A stretch of DNA of 44,976 bases from Opitutia bacterium UBA7876 (GTDB lineage: Bacteria > Verrucomicrobiota > Verrucomicrobiia > Opitutales > Seribacteraceae). The notes under the pieces were generated by a model, which saw only the letters and a program-made list of their open reading frames with translations, searched no databases and was not told the origin of the DNA. A program made the position numbers and the translations under genes. The DNA is taken from contig DLRY01000033.1 in NCBI GenBank assembly GCA_002500665.1, positions 10,178 to 55,153 on the forward strand, read 5' to 3'. Positions within the stretch are counted from its first letter, which is position 1, and every line of letters begins with the position of its first letter. Shown here in pieces: positions 8,911 to 17,115 of the stretch.

Positions 8911-8928
8911 ACGTCACGTTTACGTAAA
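8911..8928 (+). promoter_or_regulatory. Weak PHO-box-like direct repeat before arsC
   Basis: ACGTCAC and ACGTAAA are separated by four bases (GTTT), giving the 11-base period of PHO boxes. Each half shares the central GT and the following A with the porin-upstream repeats. It ends 76 bases before the arsC ATG and 20 bases before a TAGTAT. The match is partial and the area is AT-rich, so chance is a real alternative. Confidence 0.3.
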
Positions 8929-9004
8929 AAAACCAATTTCATCCCCAATAGTATCTCATCGGGATTGACGTTTGGCTTAAGACCCAAAAGCCTCGTTTTT
9001 AGTT

Positions 9005-9457
9005 ATGAATGACCGATTCAAACTTCTTTTCCTTTGCACCGGTAACTCCTGTAGAAGCCAGATGGCCGAGGGGTGGACACGTCACCTCAAGGGAGATGTC
9101 GTGGATGCCTACTCGGCGGGGATCGAGACCCACGGGTTGAATCCGCATGCGGTGAAGGCCATGGCGGAGGCAGGGGTGGACATCACTTCTCAAAGGTCCG
9201 AAAACATCAAGGAATTCGCCGCTCATGATCTCGACGTAGTGGTCACCGTTTGCGGGCATGCTCACGAAACTTGCCCGGTTTTTCCTGCTGATTGCCGGGT
9301 GGTTCACGTCGGGTTCGAGGACCCTCCGGAAATGGCCCGCGAGATAGCTGAAGGGGGGGCGTCGGAAGAAGAACAGATGAATTGCTACCGCAAGGTCAGG
9401 GATGAAATCAAGGCCTTCGTTCAGACCCTGCCCGGATGCCTTAAGCAAGGGATTTGA
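9005..9457 (+). CDS. arsC: Thioredoxin-coupled arsenate reductase
   Basis: A 150-residue enzyme of the low-molecular-weight tyrosine-phosphatase fold that reduces arsenate to arsenite. The P-loop is CTGNSCRS with nucleophile C11 and the arginine of the CX5R motif. The redox pair of the thioredoxin-dependent (S. aureus pI258) class is present: C83 and C90 in VCGHAHETC. The general acid aspartate lies in FEDPPEM. Length matches the family. All three catalytic cysteines argue for an arsenate reductase, not a plain phosphotyrosine phosphatase. It is followed by a MIP channel gene, a known ars pairing, and is divergent from phoB. No arsR, arsB or acr3 is visible in the window. Confidence 0.93.
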   Translation: MNDRFKLLFLCTGNSCRSQMAEGWTRHLKGDVVDAYSAGIETHGLNPHAVKAMAEAGVDITSQRSENIKEFAAHDLDVVVTVCGHAHETCPVFPADCRVVHVGFEDPPEMAREIAEGGASEEEQMNCYRKVRDEIKAFVQTLPGCLKQGI

Positions 9458-9502
9458 AAAGCGAATTTCCAAGTGATCCAAAAATTGGTATTAAAGACTC
9501 AT

Positions 9503-10135
9503 ATGGCTAAATACGTTTCAGAGTTTTTGGGCACTGCGTTCTTGTTTTGCGCCGTGGTGGGCTCGGGAATCATGGGCGAGAAGCTAAACCCGGAAAACGA
9601 CCAGTTGACTTTGCTTACCAATACGCTGGCTACCGTCTTTGCCCTTTATTTCCTGATCAGTTCGCTCCAGCCATTCAGCACTCATTTCAACCCCGCCGTT
9701 TCCTTCGTCTTGTGGGTGAAGGGAGAAATATCGGTCAAGACTTGTACGGGTTTCGTAATCCTGCAGATCGCCGGGGCCATTGCCGGAGTGTTGCTCGCCA
9801 ACTACATGTTTGGCATCGAGCCTGTTAATTTCTCTGAAAAAACGAGATCGGGTACGAATCTTTTTGTCAGCGAAATCTTCGCGACTTTCGGGCTCCTGCT
9901 GGTGATCCTTTTGTCGACCAAAGAAAAAGTCGCGGCTGGAGTGGCCGCTTACATCGGCGGTGCCTACTGGTTTACCTCCTCGACTTCCTTCGCCAACCCT
10001 GCGGGAACGATCGGTCGGGCCTTTTCCGATACCTTTGCCGGCATAAGCCCCGACGACGTCCTTGCCTTCTGCTGCGCTCAGGTAGCAGGCTCCTTCCTAG
10101 CCTTCCTTCTCTACTCAAAAATCTTCAGCAAATAG
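9503..10135 (+). CDS. MIP-family channel, probable arsenite exit channel
   Basis: A 210-residue membrane protein with about six hydrophobic segments and the two half-helix NPA motifs of aquaporins: HFNPAVSF near residue 62 and SFANPAGTIGR near 166. The arginine usually directly after the second NPA is instead a glycine, with an arginine four residues further on. Start chosen at the ATG at 9503 (MAKYVSEFLG); an in-frame GTG at 9473 would add ten residues, and neither has a strong ribosome site. In Sinorhizobium the arsenate reductase ArsC works with the aquaglyceroporin AqpS, which lets arsenite flow out; the arrangement here is the same (45 bases from arsC). Function as an arsenite channel is inferred from this neighbour. 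Confidence 0.85.
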   Translation: MAKYVSEFLGTAFLFCAVVGSGIMGEKLNPENDQLTLLTNTLATVFALYFLISSLQPFSTHFNPAVSFVLWVKGEISVKTCTGFVILQIAGAIAGVLLANYMFGIEPVNFSEKTRSGTNLFVSEIFATFGLLLVILLSTKEKVAAGVAAYIGGAYWFTSSTSFANPAGTIGRAFSDTFAGISPDDVLAFCCAQVAGSFLAFLLYSKIFSK

Positions 10136-10151
10136 CTAGAGCGTTACCAGA

Positions 10152-10195
10152 CCCGGGTGGCCTCGAATGGTTGAACCGGCCCCGGGAAACTTTTT
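10152..10195 (+). terminator. Rho-independent terminator after the ars genes
   Basis: Stem arms CCCGG (10152-10156) plus GGCC (10159-10162) pair with GGCC (10178-10181) plus CCGGG (10182-10186), with a two-base bulge (GT). After a short AAAC comes a run of five T (10191-10195). It lies 16 bases after the channel stop and separates the ars pair from the sulfatases. Confidence 0.6.
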
Positions 10196-10225
10196 AACTT
10201 TGTAACCGTTTTAAATCTCCAGCCC

Positions 10226-11686
10226 ATGATCCACTCATTTCTGCCTTTATTTACCGTTGCAGCCGTCACGTCCCTTACCGTCCAGGCCAAGCCGAACGTT
10301 CTTTTCGTGGTCTGCGACGACCTGAATACCCACGTTTCGACTTCGGGCTACGAGCCGATCCTTACCCCCAACCTTGCCGGGTTTGCCAAGGAGTCGATGA
10401 CCTTCAACCGGGCCTTTTGCCAATACCCGGTATGCGGGCCTTCCCGGGCCTCCTTCCTGAGCGGTCTTTACCCTCAAGCCTCGCGGGTCCTCAACAACAC
10501 CCTGGACATCCGGACCACCCGTCCCGGAACGATCTCAATGCCTCAGTTCTTTAAGGAAAACGGATACTGGACGGCCGGAGTGGGCAAGGTTTTCCACAAC
10601 GCCAAAAGTGATCATGGAGAGATCGCCTGGAACGAGTCCCTCCGCTTCGAAAACGACGAGCTTGCGGTGGTCCGGGAAGCCCGCCTCAAATTCGAGTCCG
10701 AGCACGGGTCGATCGACAAACAACCCAACAAGAGAAAGTGGAAGGAGCTCAAAAGGGGGGTATCCGCCAAGCTGGACGCCCAGACTCCGCCCGGTCGCGG
10801 ACGAAGCGGCCTGACTGATGCCCAGCACAAGGACGGCAAGAACGCCCGCCAGGTCGTCCGGTGGCTCGAGGGCAAGCCCTACGGGGACAAGCCCTTCTTC
10901 ATCGCTCTGGGCCTTCAGAAGCCACACGTTCCCTTTCTTGCCCCCGACAAGTATTTCGATCTCTATCCGCTCAACGAGATCACCTACCGTTCCGACCGGT
11001 CGGACCTATGGGATTTTATTCCCAAGTCGGCCATCTCGAAAAGATACGAGGCTTTCGGTTTCGAGCTGGGCAAGGAAAACCACCCCCTGCGCCGGGAGTA
11101 CATGCAGGCCTACCACGCCTGCGTCAGTTTCATCGACGCCCAGCTCGGCCTCGTTCTCGATGCCCTCAAGAAGAACGGCCTCTGGGAAGAGACCTTGGTG
11201 GTCTTCACTTCCGATCATGGCTACCACTTGGGCGATCACTTCATCTGGGGCAAGGTAACCCTCTTCGACGTCGGGGCCAGGGTGCCTTTCATCGTTCGGG
11301 CGCCCGGGCTCTCGAAAGCAGGAGCCGTTTCGGAAGCCATGGTCGAGCTGATCGACGTCTATCCCACCTTGGCCGACTTGGCCGGCCTGAAGGCTCCCGA
11401 TCATTTGCAGGGTGCCTCCCTGCGCCCTCTTCTGAGCCACCCCGACAGGTTGGGGAAAAAGAAGTATGCCTACAGCGTGGTCTCCCGGGGACCCAAGCTC
11501 GGCTATGCCCTGCGCAACCAGAACTGGCGCTATGGCAAATGGCCCGACGGGGAGGAGCTCTACGACCTGCGCAAGGACCCGCAGGAAAAGAGCAACCTTG
11601 CCCATGGGAAAGGCCATAAGGAAAGGCTCGAGGGCTTCAGGCGGGTCCTGGCGAGCAAACAGAAGCTTTTTGAAGCAAACCCTTGA
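10226..11686 (+). CDS. Secreted sulfatase, iduronate-2-sulfatase-like
   Basis: A 486-residue sulfatase with a Sec signal peptide (residues 1 to about 20, ending VQA). The catalytic signature is CGPSRASFLSG with C70, to be converted to formylglycine. The calcium-binding aspartates are in VVCDDLN near 30 and in FTSDHGYHLGDH near 330. Other sulfatase landmarks are GVGKVFH (about 117), the IALGLQKPHVPF strand and a C-terminal LYDLRKDPQE motif. The pattern resembles the family S1 group containing iduronate-2-sulfatase. It would remove sulfate esters from polysaccharide outside the cytoplasm. It is followed after 42 bases by a second sulfatase. Activity needs a formylglycine-generating enzyme, which is not visible in this window. 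Confidence 0.93.
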   Translation: MIHSFLPLFTVAAVTSLTVQAKPNVLFVVCDDLNTHVSTSGYEPILTPNLAGFAKESMTFNRAFCQYPVCGPSRASFLSGLYPQASRVLNNTLDIRTTRPGTISMPQFFKENGYWTAGVGKVFHNAKSDHGEIAWNESLRFENDELAVVREARLKFESEHGSIDKQPNKRKWKELKRGVSAKLDAQTPPGRGRSGLTDAQHKDGKNARQVVRWLEGKPYGDKPFFIALGLQKPHVPFLAPDKYFDLYPLNEITYRSDRSDLWDFIPKSAISKRYEAFGFELGKENHPLRREYMQAYHACVSFIDAQLGLVLDALKKNGLWEETLVVFTSDHGYHLGDHFIWGKVTLFDVGARVPFIVRAPGLSKAGAVSEAMVELIDVYPTLADLAGLKAPDHLQGASLRPLLSHPDRLGKKKYAYSVVSRGPKLGYALRNQNWRYGKWPDGEELYDLRKDPQEKSNLAHGKGHKERLEGFRRVLASKQKLFEANP

Positions 11687-11728
11687 CCCATCCTTCTCGA
11701 AGACTCTTACCCTAATCCAAACAAGCTC

Positions 11729-13339
11729 ATGAACGCCCTTGCCGGAACCCTCATCTTCTTTCTTTGCGGCTTTGCCTTTTCGTCTTTCGGGGCGAAGGAC
11801 GGAAAACCCAATATCATCGTCTTCTTGGTCGACGACTACGACAAGCCCGAGACAAGCCCCTATGGCGGAAAGGTCCTGACGCCGAACCTCGACCGACTCG
11901 CCAAAGAGGGCATGCTCTGCCATAATGCGCACGTGACCAGTACGGTCTGCACGCCCTCTCGCTACACCTTCCTCACCGGGCGCTACGCCAGTTCGTCCCA
12001 CTCCAAGACTTTTCTTGCCCAATGCCCGGAGGGAACTCAGGCCCTGCCTGCCTTCAACGTCGGGCTCGAGTCGGACCGCATGAACGTTGGAAAGGTGCTT
12101 GCGGACGCCGGCTATGCAACCGGCTTCGTCGGGAAGTATCACGTCCACGACATGGACCATGGGCAGGAAGACTCGCTTTTCGGGGACCTTGAGGTGCCCA
12201 AGAACGTCGAATATTCCGACGAGCTCAACCGCCGGAAGTTCAAGCTCGAGAAGCTGCAACGGGAATTGATTCGTAAAAATGGATTTACCTGGGCCAGGAA
12301 CGTCTATTGGGGAAACCTGAAGAGCCCGTTCAAGGGGCATAATCCCGACTGGACCACCAAGGCGGCGCTGGAATTCATCGAGGAGCACAAGGACGAACCT
12401 TTTTACCTGCACTGCTGTTCCACGCTCCTTCATGGGCCCAACGGCGAGTGGTTCAAGTCCCTGATGGAAAAGGAGCTGGTTACCGGGGAAGGATACCTTG
12501 GGAAACCCTTGGGGCTGATCGATCGCGAATCGGTCTGGAAGCGCATCCAAAAGGCCGGGCTTACCGAAGCGGAGGCGGGCTATCTATGGATGGACGACAG
12601 CCTTGGACTGATCCTCGATAAGCTCGATGCCCTTAAGATTGCCGACAACACGATCGTGGTTTTCGTTTCCGATCACGGGTCGGAAAGAAAGGGATCCCTC
12701 ATCAAGACCCGGGGAACGGAAATCCCCTGCCTGATCCGGTGGCCGAAGGTTATTCCCGCGGGTTCCGTAAGCCTCGGGTTGTTTCAAAACACCGACTTCG
12801 TCCCCACTTGGTTCGAATTGGCCGGAGCCAAGGTTCCCGAGGACTATCGCATCGATGGAAAAAGTTTGCTTCCCATGTTCAGGGATCCCCGCGTTTCGGT
12901 GAGGGAATTCGTCTATGCCGAACAAGGGCCGGGCCGTTCGATCAAGACCAAGGACTGGGAGTACGTCAGCCTTCGCTTCACCGATGAACAGATCGCCTCG
13001 GCCAACGGCAAGCGCTCGGAACGGGCCTTCAAGTCCTTTCTGGGATTGAGCGGAGGGATTTCCCGAGCCAAGGATTTCCACCCCGGCACCTTTTCCGCGG
13101 ATCAGCTTTATAACCTTGTGGAAGACCCTGATTCGCAGAACAACCTGGCCGGCGAGCGGGCTCAGGCCGGGCAACTGCGCAAGATGAAGAGGCGTCTCAC
13201 GGCCATGGTCAGGAATCTGGGGGATCGGCCCTATGGAGATTTCGTGCCCGGGGAGGGAACCAGCGACGCCACCGCAAGCCAGAAAGTCCTCGACAAGCTG
13301 TCGGCCTATCATCGCGCAACGGGCAAGTCGCGAAACTGA
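11729..13339 (+). CDS. Secreted sulfatase
   Basis: A 536-residue sulfatase with a Sec signal peptide (about residues 1-21). The active-site motif is CTPSRYTFLTG with C74; the metal-binding pair lies in FLVDDYD near 35 and in FVSDHGSERKG near 315. The middle holds a GFVGKYHVHDMDH segment, and the C-terminus has the LYNLVEDPDSQNNL motif common to S1 sulfatases. The SDHG is followed by SER instead of the usual YH, so the substrate group differs from its upstream neighbour. Probably co-transcribed with it. It could act on a different linkage of the same glycan; the substrate cannot be read from sequence. Confidence 0.92.
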   Translation: MNALAGTLIFFLCGFAFSSFGAKDGKPNIIVFLVDDYDKPETSPYGGKVLTPNLDRLAKEGMLCHNAHVTSTVCTPSRYTFLTGRYASSSHSKTFLAQCPEGTQALPAFNVGLESDRMNVGKVLADAGYATGFVGKYHVHDMDHGQEDSLFGDLEVPKNVEYSDELNRRKFKLEKLQRELIRKNGFTWARNVYWGNLKSPFKGHNPDWTTKAALEFIEEHKDEPFYLHCCSTLLHGPNGEWFKSLMEKELVTGEGYLGKPLGLIDRESVWKRIQKAGLTEAEAGYLWMDDSLGLILDKLDALKIADNTIVVFVSDHGSERKGSLIKTRGTEIPCLIRWPKVIPAGSVSLGLFQNTDFVPTWFELAGAKVPEDYRIDGKSLLPMFRDPRVSVREFVYAEQGPGRSIKTKDWEYVSLRFTDEQIASANGKRSERAFKSFLGLSGGISRAKDFHPGTFSADQLYNLVEDPDSQNNLAGERAQAGQLRKMKRRLTAMVRNLGDRPYGDFVPGEGTSDATASQKVLDKLSAYHRATGKSRN

Positions 13340-13405
13340 CCTTCCCCTCCACCTTCGTTTGAGTTTGCCTGCTCTTTGCCCTCGTAGATAGGGTAGCCAA
13401 GGTCC

Positions 13406-15793
13406 ATGAAGCGCCTTTTTGCACTTGCCCTTGCCAGCGCTACTTCCGCCTTCGCGGAGGGGTGGAATGCCGCCTTGAAGCCTTTTCTCGAACTGCATTG
13501 CTATGACTGCCACGGGGATGGGGCCAAAAAGGGCGGTTTGGCGATGGACGAACTATCCGATGAGTTGGATGATCCGGCAGTCTTCGTTAAATGGGAACGG
13601 ATCCATGACCGCGCGATCAGTGGGGAGATGCCACCTGCAAAGGTCCTGGAAAGACCAGTCGAGAAGGAGCTTGAGAATTTCAGCCGGGTTTTGAGCAAAC
13701 CTCTGATTGAAGCTCATGCATCATCAAAGGGGACGGTTCTTCGGAGATTGAACCGCAAGGAGTACGAAAACACCCTGAATGACCTGATGGGCACGAATTT
13801 GAGACTTGGCTCCCACTTGCCTGAAGATGGCAGATCACATGAATTTGACAATGTGGGCGAGTCGTTGAGCCTGTCCATGGAGCACCTAAAACAGTATCTT
13901 CATACGGCTGGTCTGGTATTCGATCAGGTAGTCAAGCAAGTGGATCATCCCTTGCAGAGCAAAGAGAAAAAAATCTCTTTTCGGGAACAAACTTTGAAAG
14001 CGCACGTCGGCAAGCAGTGGAAAAAATTGGACGACGGGGCAATTGTTCATTTTTACGGAGGAAGTTATCCGACGGGTTTGCTTCGCGAGTCTCGGGTTAC
14101 CAAGAGCGGGCTCTACCGCTTTCGCATCAATGGCTATGCCTACCAGTCTGAAAAACCGATAACCTGTCTGCTGACCACCGAGAGTTATTCGCCTGGAAGC
14201 GAGAAAGAAATAGTGGCAGTCCCTCAGTTTGTTTCCTCTGAACCAACCGCTTTTGAGATCAAGGTATGGTTGGATGATGGATATATGATCAAGTTCGATC
14301 CTCAGGGCCTTTACAGAGTTCCCGGCTTTGAGCATCTCGACGTGAATGAATATGAGGGAGCCGGGTTTGCATTCCTTGGCGCGGAGATTGAAGGACCCTT
14401 GCAGGAGGGGTATCCCCGTTATGGATACGACCTTCTATTTGACGGGATCGAAAGAAGGGAAATACCTCCCTCTAAACCCAGTCACCGGGAGCAGTCTTGG
14501 TACAAACCAAAGTTTGAACTTTTTTGTGAAGACGAAAACAAAACCATCGATCGCTTCTTGATGAGAATTGGAGGGCTGGCTTTTCGCGAAGCAATCGAAT
14601 TAGACGAAATGGAGGCTTACCGACAACTCTACTTTGCTGAAAGAGCAAAGGGAGAAAACATAGATGTTTCCATGCGGACCTTGTTCTGCGCCCTTTTTTC
14701 CTCCCCCCGCTTTCTCTTTCTCCATGAAAAAAAAGGCAGGCTTTCAGAACGACAAATCAAGGATCGCATCCGTCTCTTCCTTACGAGAAGCGTTCATGAC
14801 TCTCACATATCCACCTATAAGCCAAAAGTTACCGGTTTGCGGGAATACTCCGAAGCACTGGTAAAGAACAAAAAGTTCGATCGCTTCGTTGAGGACTTTA
14901 CCGACAACTGGCTGGATCTGAGGAATATAGATTTCACCTCTCCCGATCGTATCTTGTTTCCCGAGTTCGACCATTACCTAAAGCATTCGATGCTTGAAGA
15001 AACGCGCGCCTTTGTGCGCAGGATGTTCCTCGAAAATTTACCTATATCCAATTTGGTTAAGTCTGACTTTGCCATGCTGAATGAACGACTCGCTCAGCTT
15101 TACGGAGTGGAGGGGGTGGTTGGTCCGGAGATTCGCCCGGTATCCCTCCCGGACGGTTCGCCCCGGGGAGGTTTGCTTACGCAGGGCAGCATTCTCAAGG
15201 TCACGGCAAACGGAACCAATACGTCACCGGTTTTGCGCGGCGTTTGGGTAATGGAGAGAATATTAGGGCAAACTCCTTCACCTCCGCCCCCGGGCATTTC
15301 AGGCGTCGAACCGGATATCCGCGGAGCGGATACTCTTCGTGATTTGTTGGAAAAACACCGCTCTATGGAAAGTTGTCAAGGATGTCATGCCAAGTTCGAC
15401 CCATTGGGTTTTGCCTTGGAATCCTTCAATCCGATTGGGGGATACCGCGATTTTTACCGGTCATTGAATCCATCGGTTCCCAGGATTGATCGCAAGGTCC
15501 GGGCCCAATCCGTTCGCTACAGAAAAGGCCCCATGGTGGATTCTTCCGGGAAGTTTTCGGACGGAGAGCCCTTTGAAAACATTCATGAGTTTATGGACGA
15601 ACTTGCTGGAAATGATTCCATTCTCGCCCGTGCATTCGTTTCCAAACTTTTGACTTTTGCCACGGGTCGCGAGCTTGGCTTTTCGGATCGGGATGAAATT
15701 GCTTCCATTGTTTCTAGCTGTTCCGCTCACGACTACAGAACCGCAGATCTCTTGCATGCGGTTCTTTCATCGAATATATTTCAGAACAAGTAA
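13406..15793 (+). CDS. DUF1592-type protein with two CxxCH motifs
   Basis: A 795-residue secreted protein (signal peptide about 1-17). Domains in order: planctomycete cytochrome-like region with CYDCHG (C32, C35, H36), DUF1587 (RLNRKEYENTLNDLMG near 112), a beta-rich centre, DUF1595/DUF1592 (about 390-540), DUF1588 (ending with CQGCHAKFDPLG, C657/C660/H661) and DUF1585 at the C-terminus (about 700-795). The two CxxCH motifs could each bind haem c. No reaction is established for the family. It is followed five bases later by a DUF1552 gene, its regular partner. From about 13650 the gene is clearly AT-richer than the sulfatases before it, for example 43% G+C in 14581-14640 by hand count. Confidence 0.9.
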   Translation: MKRLFALALASATSAFAEGWNAALKPFLELHCYDCHGDGAKKGGLAMDELSDELDDPAVFVKWERIHDRAISGEMPPAKVLERPVEKELENFSRVLSKPLIEAHASSKGTVLRRLNRKEYENTLNDLMGTNLRLGSHLPEDGRSHEFDNVGESLSLSMEHLKQYLHTAGLVFDQVVKQVDHPLQSKEKKISFREQTLKAHVGKQWKKLDDGAIVHFYGGSYPTGLLRESRVTKSGLYRFRINGYAYQSEKPITCLLTTESYSPGSEKEIVAVPQFVSSEPTAFEIKVWLDDGYMIKFDPQGLYRVPGFEHLDVNEYEGAGFAFLGAEIEGPLQEGYPRYGYDLLFDGIERREIPPSKPSHREQSWYKPKFELFCEDENKTIDRFLMRIGGLAFREAIELDEMEAYRQLYFAERAKGENIDVSMRTLFCALFSSPRFLFLHEKKGRLSERQIKDRIRLFLTRSVHDSHISTYKPKVTGLREYSEALVKNKKFDRFVEDFTDNWLDLRNIDFTSPDRILFPEFDHYLKHSMLEETRAFVRRMFLENLPISNLVKSDFAMLNERLAQLYGVEGVVGPEIRPVSLPDGSPRGGLLTQGSILKVTANGTNTSPVLRGVWVMERILGQTPSPPPPGISGVEPDIRGADTLRDLLEKHRSMESCQGCHAKFDPLGFALESFNPIGGYRDFYRSLNPSVPRIDRKVRAQSVRYRKGPMVDSSGKFSDGEPFENIHEFMDELAGNDSILARAFVSKLLTFATGRELGFSDRDEIASIVSSCSAHDYRTADLLHAVLSSNIFQNK

Positions 15794-15798
15794 ATGCC

Positions 15799-17097
15799 AT
15801 GATTCACATATCCACTTTCCGGGGACTATCGAGAAGATCCGTTTTGAAGGGAGCTGGGGTCGCTCTTGCTCTTCCTCTTTTTGATGCAATGAGCCCTGTC
15901 TTCGGGAAAGCTCCCAAAGTATCTTCATCTCCCAATAGATTCGTCGCGATGAATGCGGCTCTTGGCTTTCATGGGCCCAATCTCTTTCCAGAAAAGGAAG
16001 GAAAGGATTATCAGAACACACCATACCTCGAGATATTGGATGACTTGCGATCCGACTTTACGCTCTTTTCAGGCCTTTCCCATGCCAATCAGCAGGGAAG
16101 CAGCGGGCATACTTCGGAAATTACCTGGTTGACGGGTGTTGAAAGGCCAGGCCTTGCGGGTTTTAGGAATACCATTTCCATTGATCAGGTCATGGCCCGA
16201 AACATTGGCGCTTCCACCCGCTTTCCTTCTTTGAATCTGGGGACGGGAGGAGGAGGGCAGTCCATTTCATGGGATGCCAATGGGGTGTCCATTCCCTGCC
16301 AAGGTTCTCCTTCCAAAATTTACCGGGAGCTTTTTGTCCAAGGTACGGAAAAAGAAGTCGAGCAGCAGGTGAGTAACTTGAACCGGGGAAAAAGTATTTT
16401 GGACGTAATTTTGGGAGATGCCAAATCTTTGCGTTCGAATTTGGGGCATAGGGATAAAGAGAAGCTCGATCAATATTTCAGTTCCGTTCGTGAATTCGAA
16501 ATCAGGCTCGATCAGAACAAAGAGTGGGCCCGGAAGCCAAAGCCGGACGTCAGCTACGAAGAGCCTAAGGACGTTCAGGACCGCTACGACCTCTTGGCCA
16601 GACAGAAACTGATGTATGACTTGATGACGCTCGCGATCAAGACTGACTCCACCCGCGTGATTACTTTTTCCTTGGGTGCTTTCAATGCCGTGCCAACGAA
16701 TATTGATGGAGTCAAAACCGATTGGCATAATCTTTCCCATCACGGAAAGGATGAGAATAAAATTGATGAATTGGAAATTATTGAAAAAGAGGAATTTTCA
16801 CTCTTTGCCGACTTTCTGCGGGATTTGAAAAATCATAAGGAAAACGGCTCTTCACTCCTTACGAATACGGCTGTCCTTTTTGGTTCAAATCTTGGTAATG
16901 CGTCCTCTCATGACTGGCGGAATTTACCCATTATCGTGGCCGGCGGCGGGTATAAACACGGTTCCTACGTGGCTCACGATGCGGACGACAACACCCCGCT
17001 CTGCAACCTCTTCGTCCCTCTCGCCCGGCGCATGGGCGTGAAAACCGAGAAATTCGGCAGCAGCACCAGGTCCACCATCCGCGGACTGGAGAGCTAG
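15799..17097 (+). CDS. DUF1552 protein, Tat-exported
   Basis: A 432-residue protein with a good twin-arginine signal (SRRSVLKGAG followed by a hydrophobic run to about residue 28). DUF1552 is distantly like DUF1501 and accompanies DUF1592-type proteins, as here. Landmarks include GFHGPNLFPEKEG near 55, SGLSHANQQG near 90, GHTSEITWLTG near 102 and the DWHNLSHHGKDE histidine-rich loop near 310. Function unknown. The gene changes base composition sharply near 16930: 16741-16800 is 28% G+C while 16981-17040 is 70% by hand count. The last 50 residues (from GGGYKHGSY) belong to the GC-rich part, like the following dehydrogenase gene, suggesting a recombination joint inside the reading frame. Confidence 0.9.
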   Translation: MIHISTFRGLSRRSVLKGAGVALALPLFDAMSPVFGKAPKVSSSPNRFVAMNAALGFHGPNLFPEKEGKDYQNTPYLEILDDLRSDFTLFSGLSHANQQGSSGHTSEITWLTGVERPGLAGFRNTISIDQVMARNIGASTRFPSLNLGTGGGGQSISWDANGVSIPCQGSPSKIYRELFVQGTEKEVEQQVSNLNRGKSILDVILGDAKSLRSNLGHRDKEKLDQYFSSVREFEIRLDQNKEWARKPKPDVSYEEPKDVQDRYDLLARQKLMYDLMTLAIKTDSTRVITFSLGAFNAVPTNIDGVKTDWHNLSHHGKDENKIDELEIIEKEEFSLFADFLRDLKNHKENGSSLLTNTAVLFGSNLGNASSHDWRNLPIIVAGGGYKHGSYVAHDADDNTPLCNLFVPLARRMGVKTEKFGSSTRSTIRGLES

Positions 17098-17115
17098 AAA
17101 TTTCCTTTTCTTCCG

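Larger units (their letters stand above)
8656..9004. other. Divergent phoB/arsC intergenic region
   Basis: These 349 bases separate phoB (leftward) from arsC (rightward) and must hold both promoters. The region is AT-rich between 8760 and 8960. It contains a weak PHO-box-like pair at 8911-8928 and a TAGTAT at 8949-8954 that could be a -10 element for arsC. A short hydrophobic reading frame lies at 8809-8886. No tRNA, riboswitch-like fold or terminator was recognised. Confidence 0.6.

Noticed and set aside
11006..12550. Long antisense open frame (514 codons) opposite the two sulfatases
   Set aside because: It spans the end of one sulfatase and the start of the next, has no ribosome site or recognisable domain, and arises from codon bias of the sense genes, which have catalytic motifs and signal peptides.
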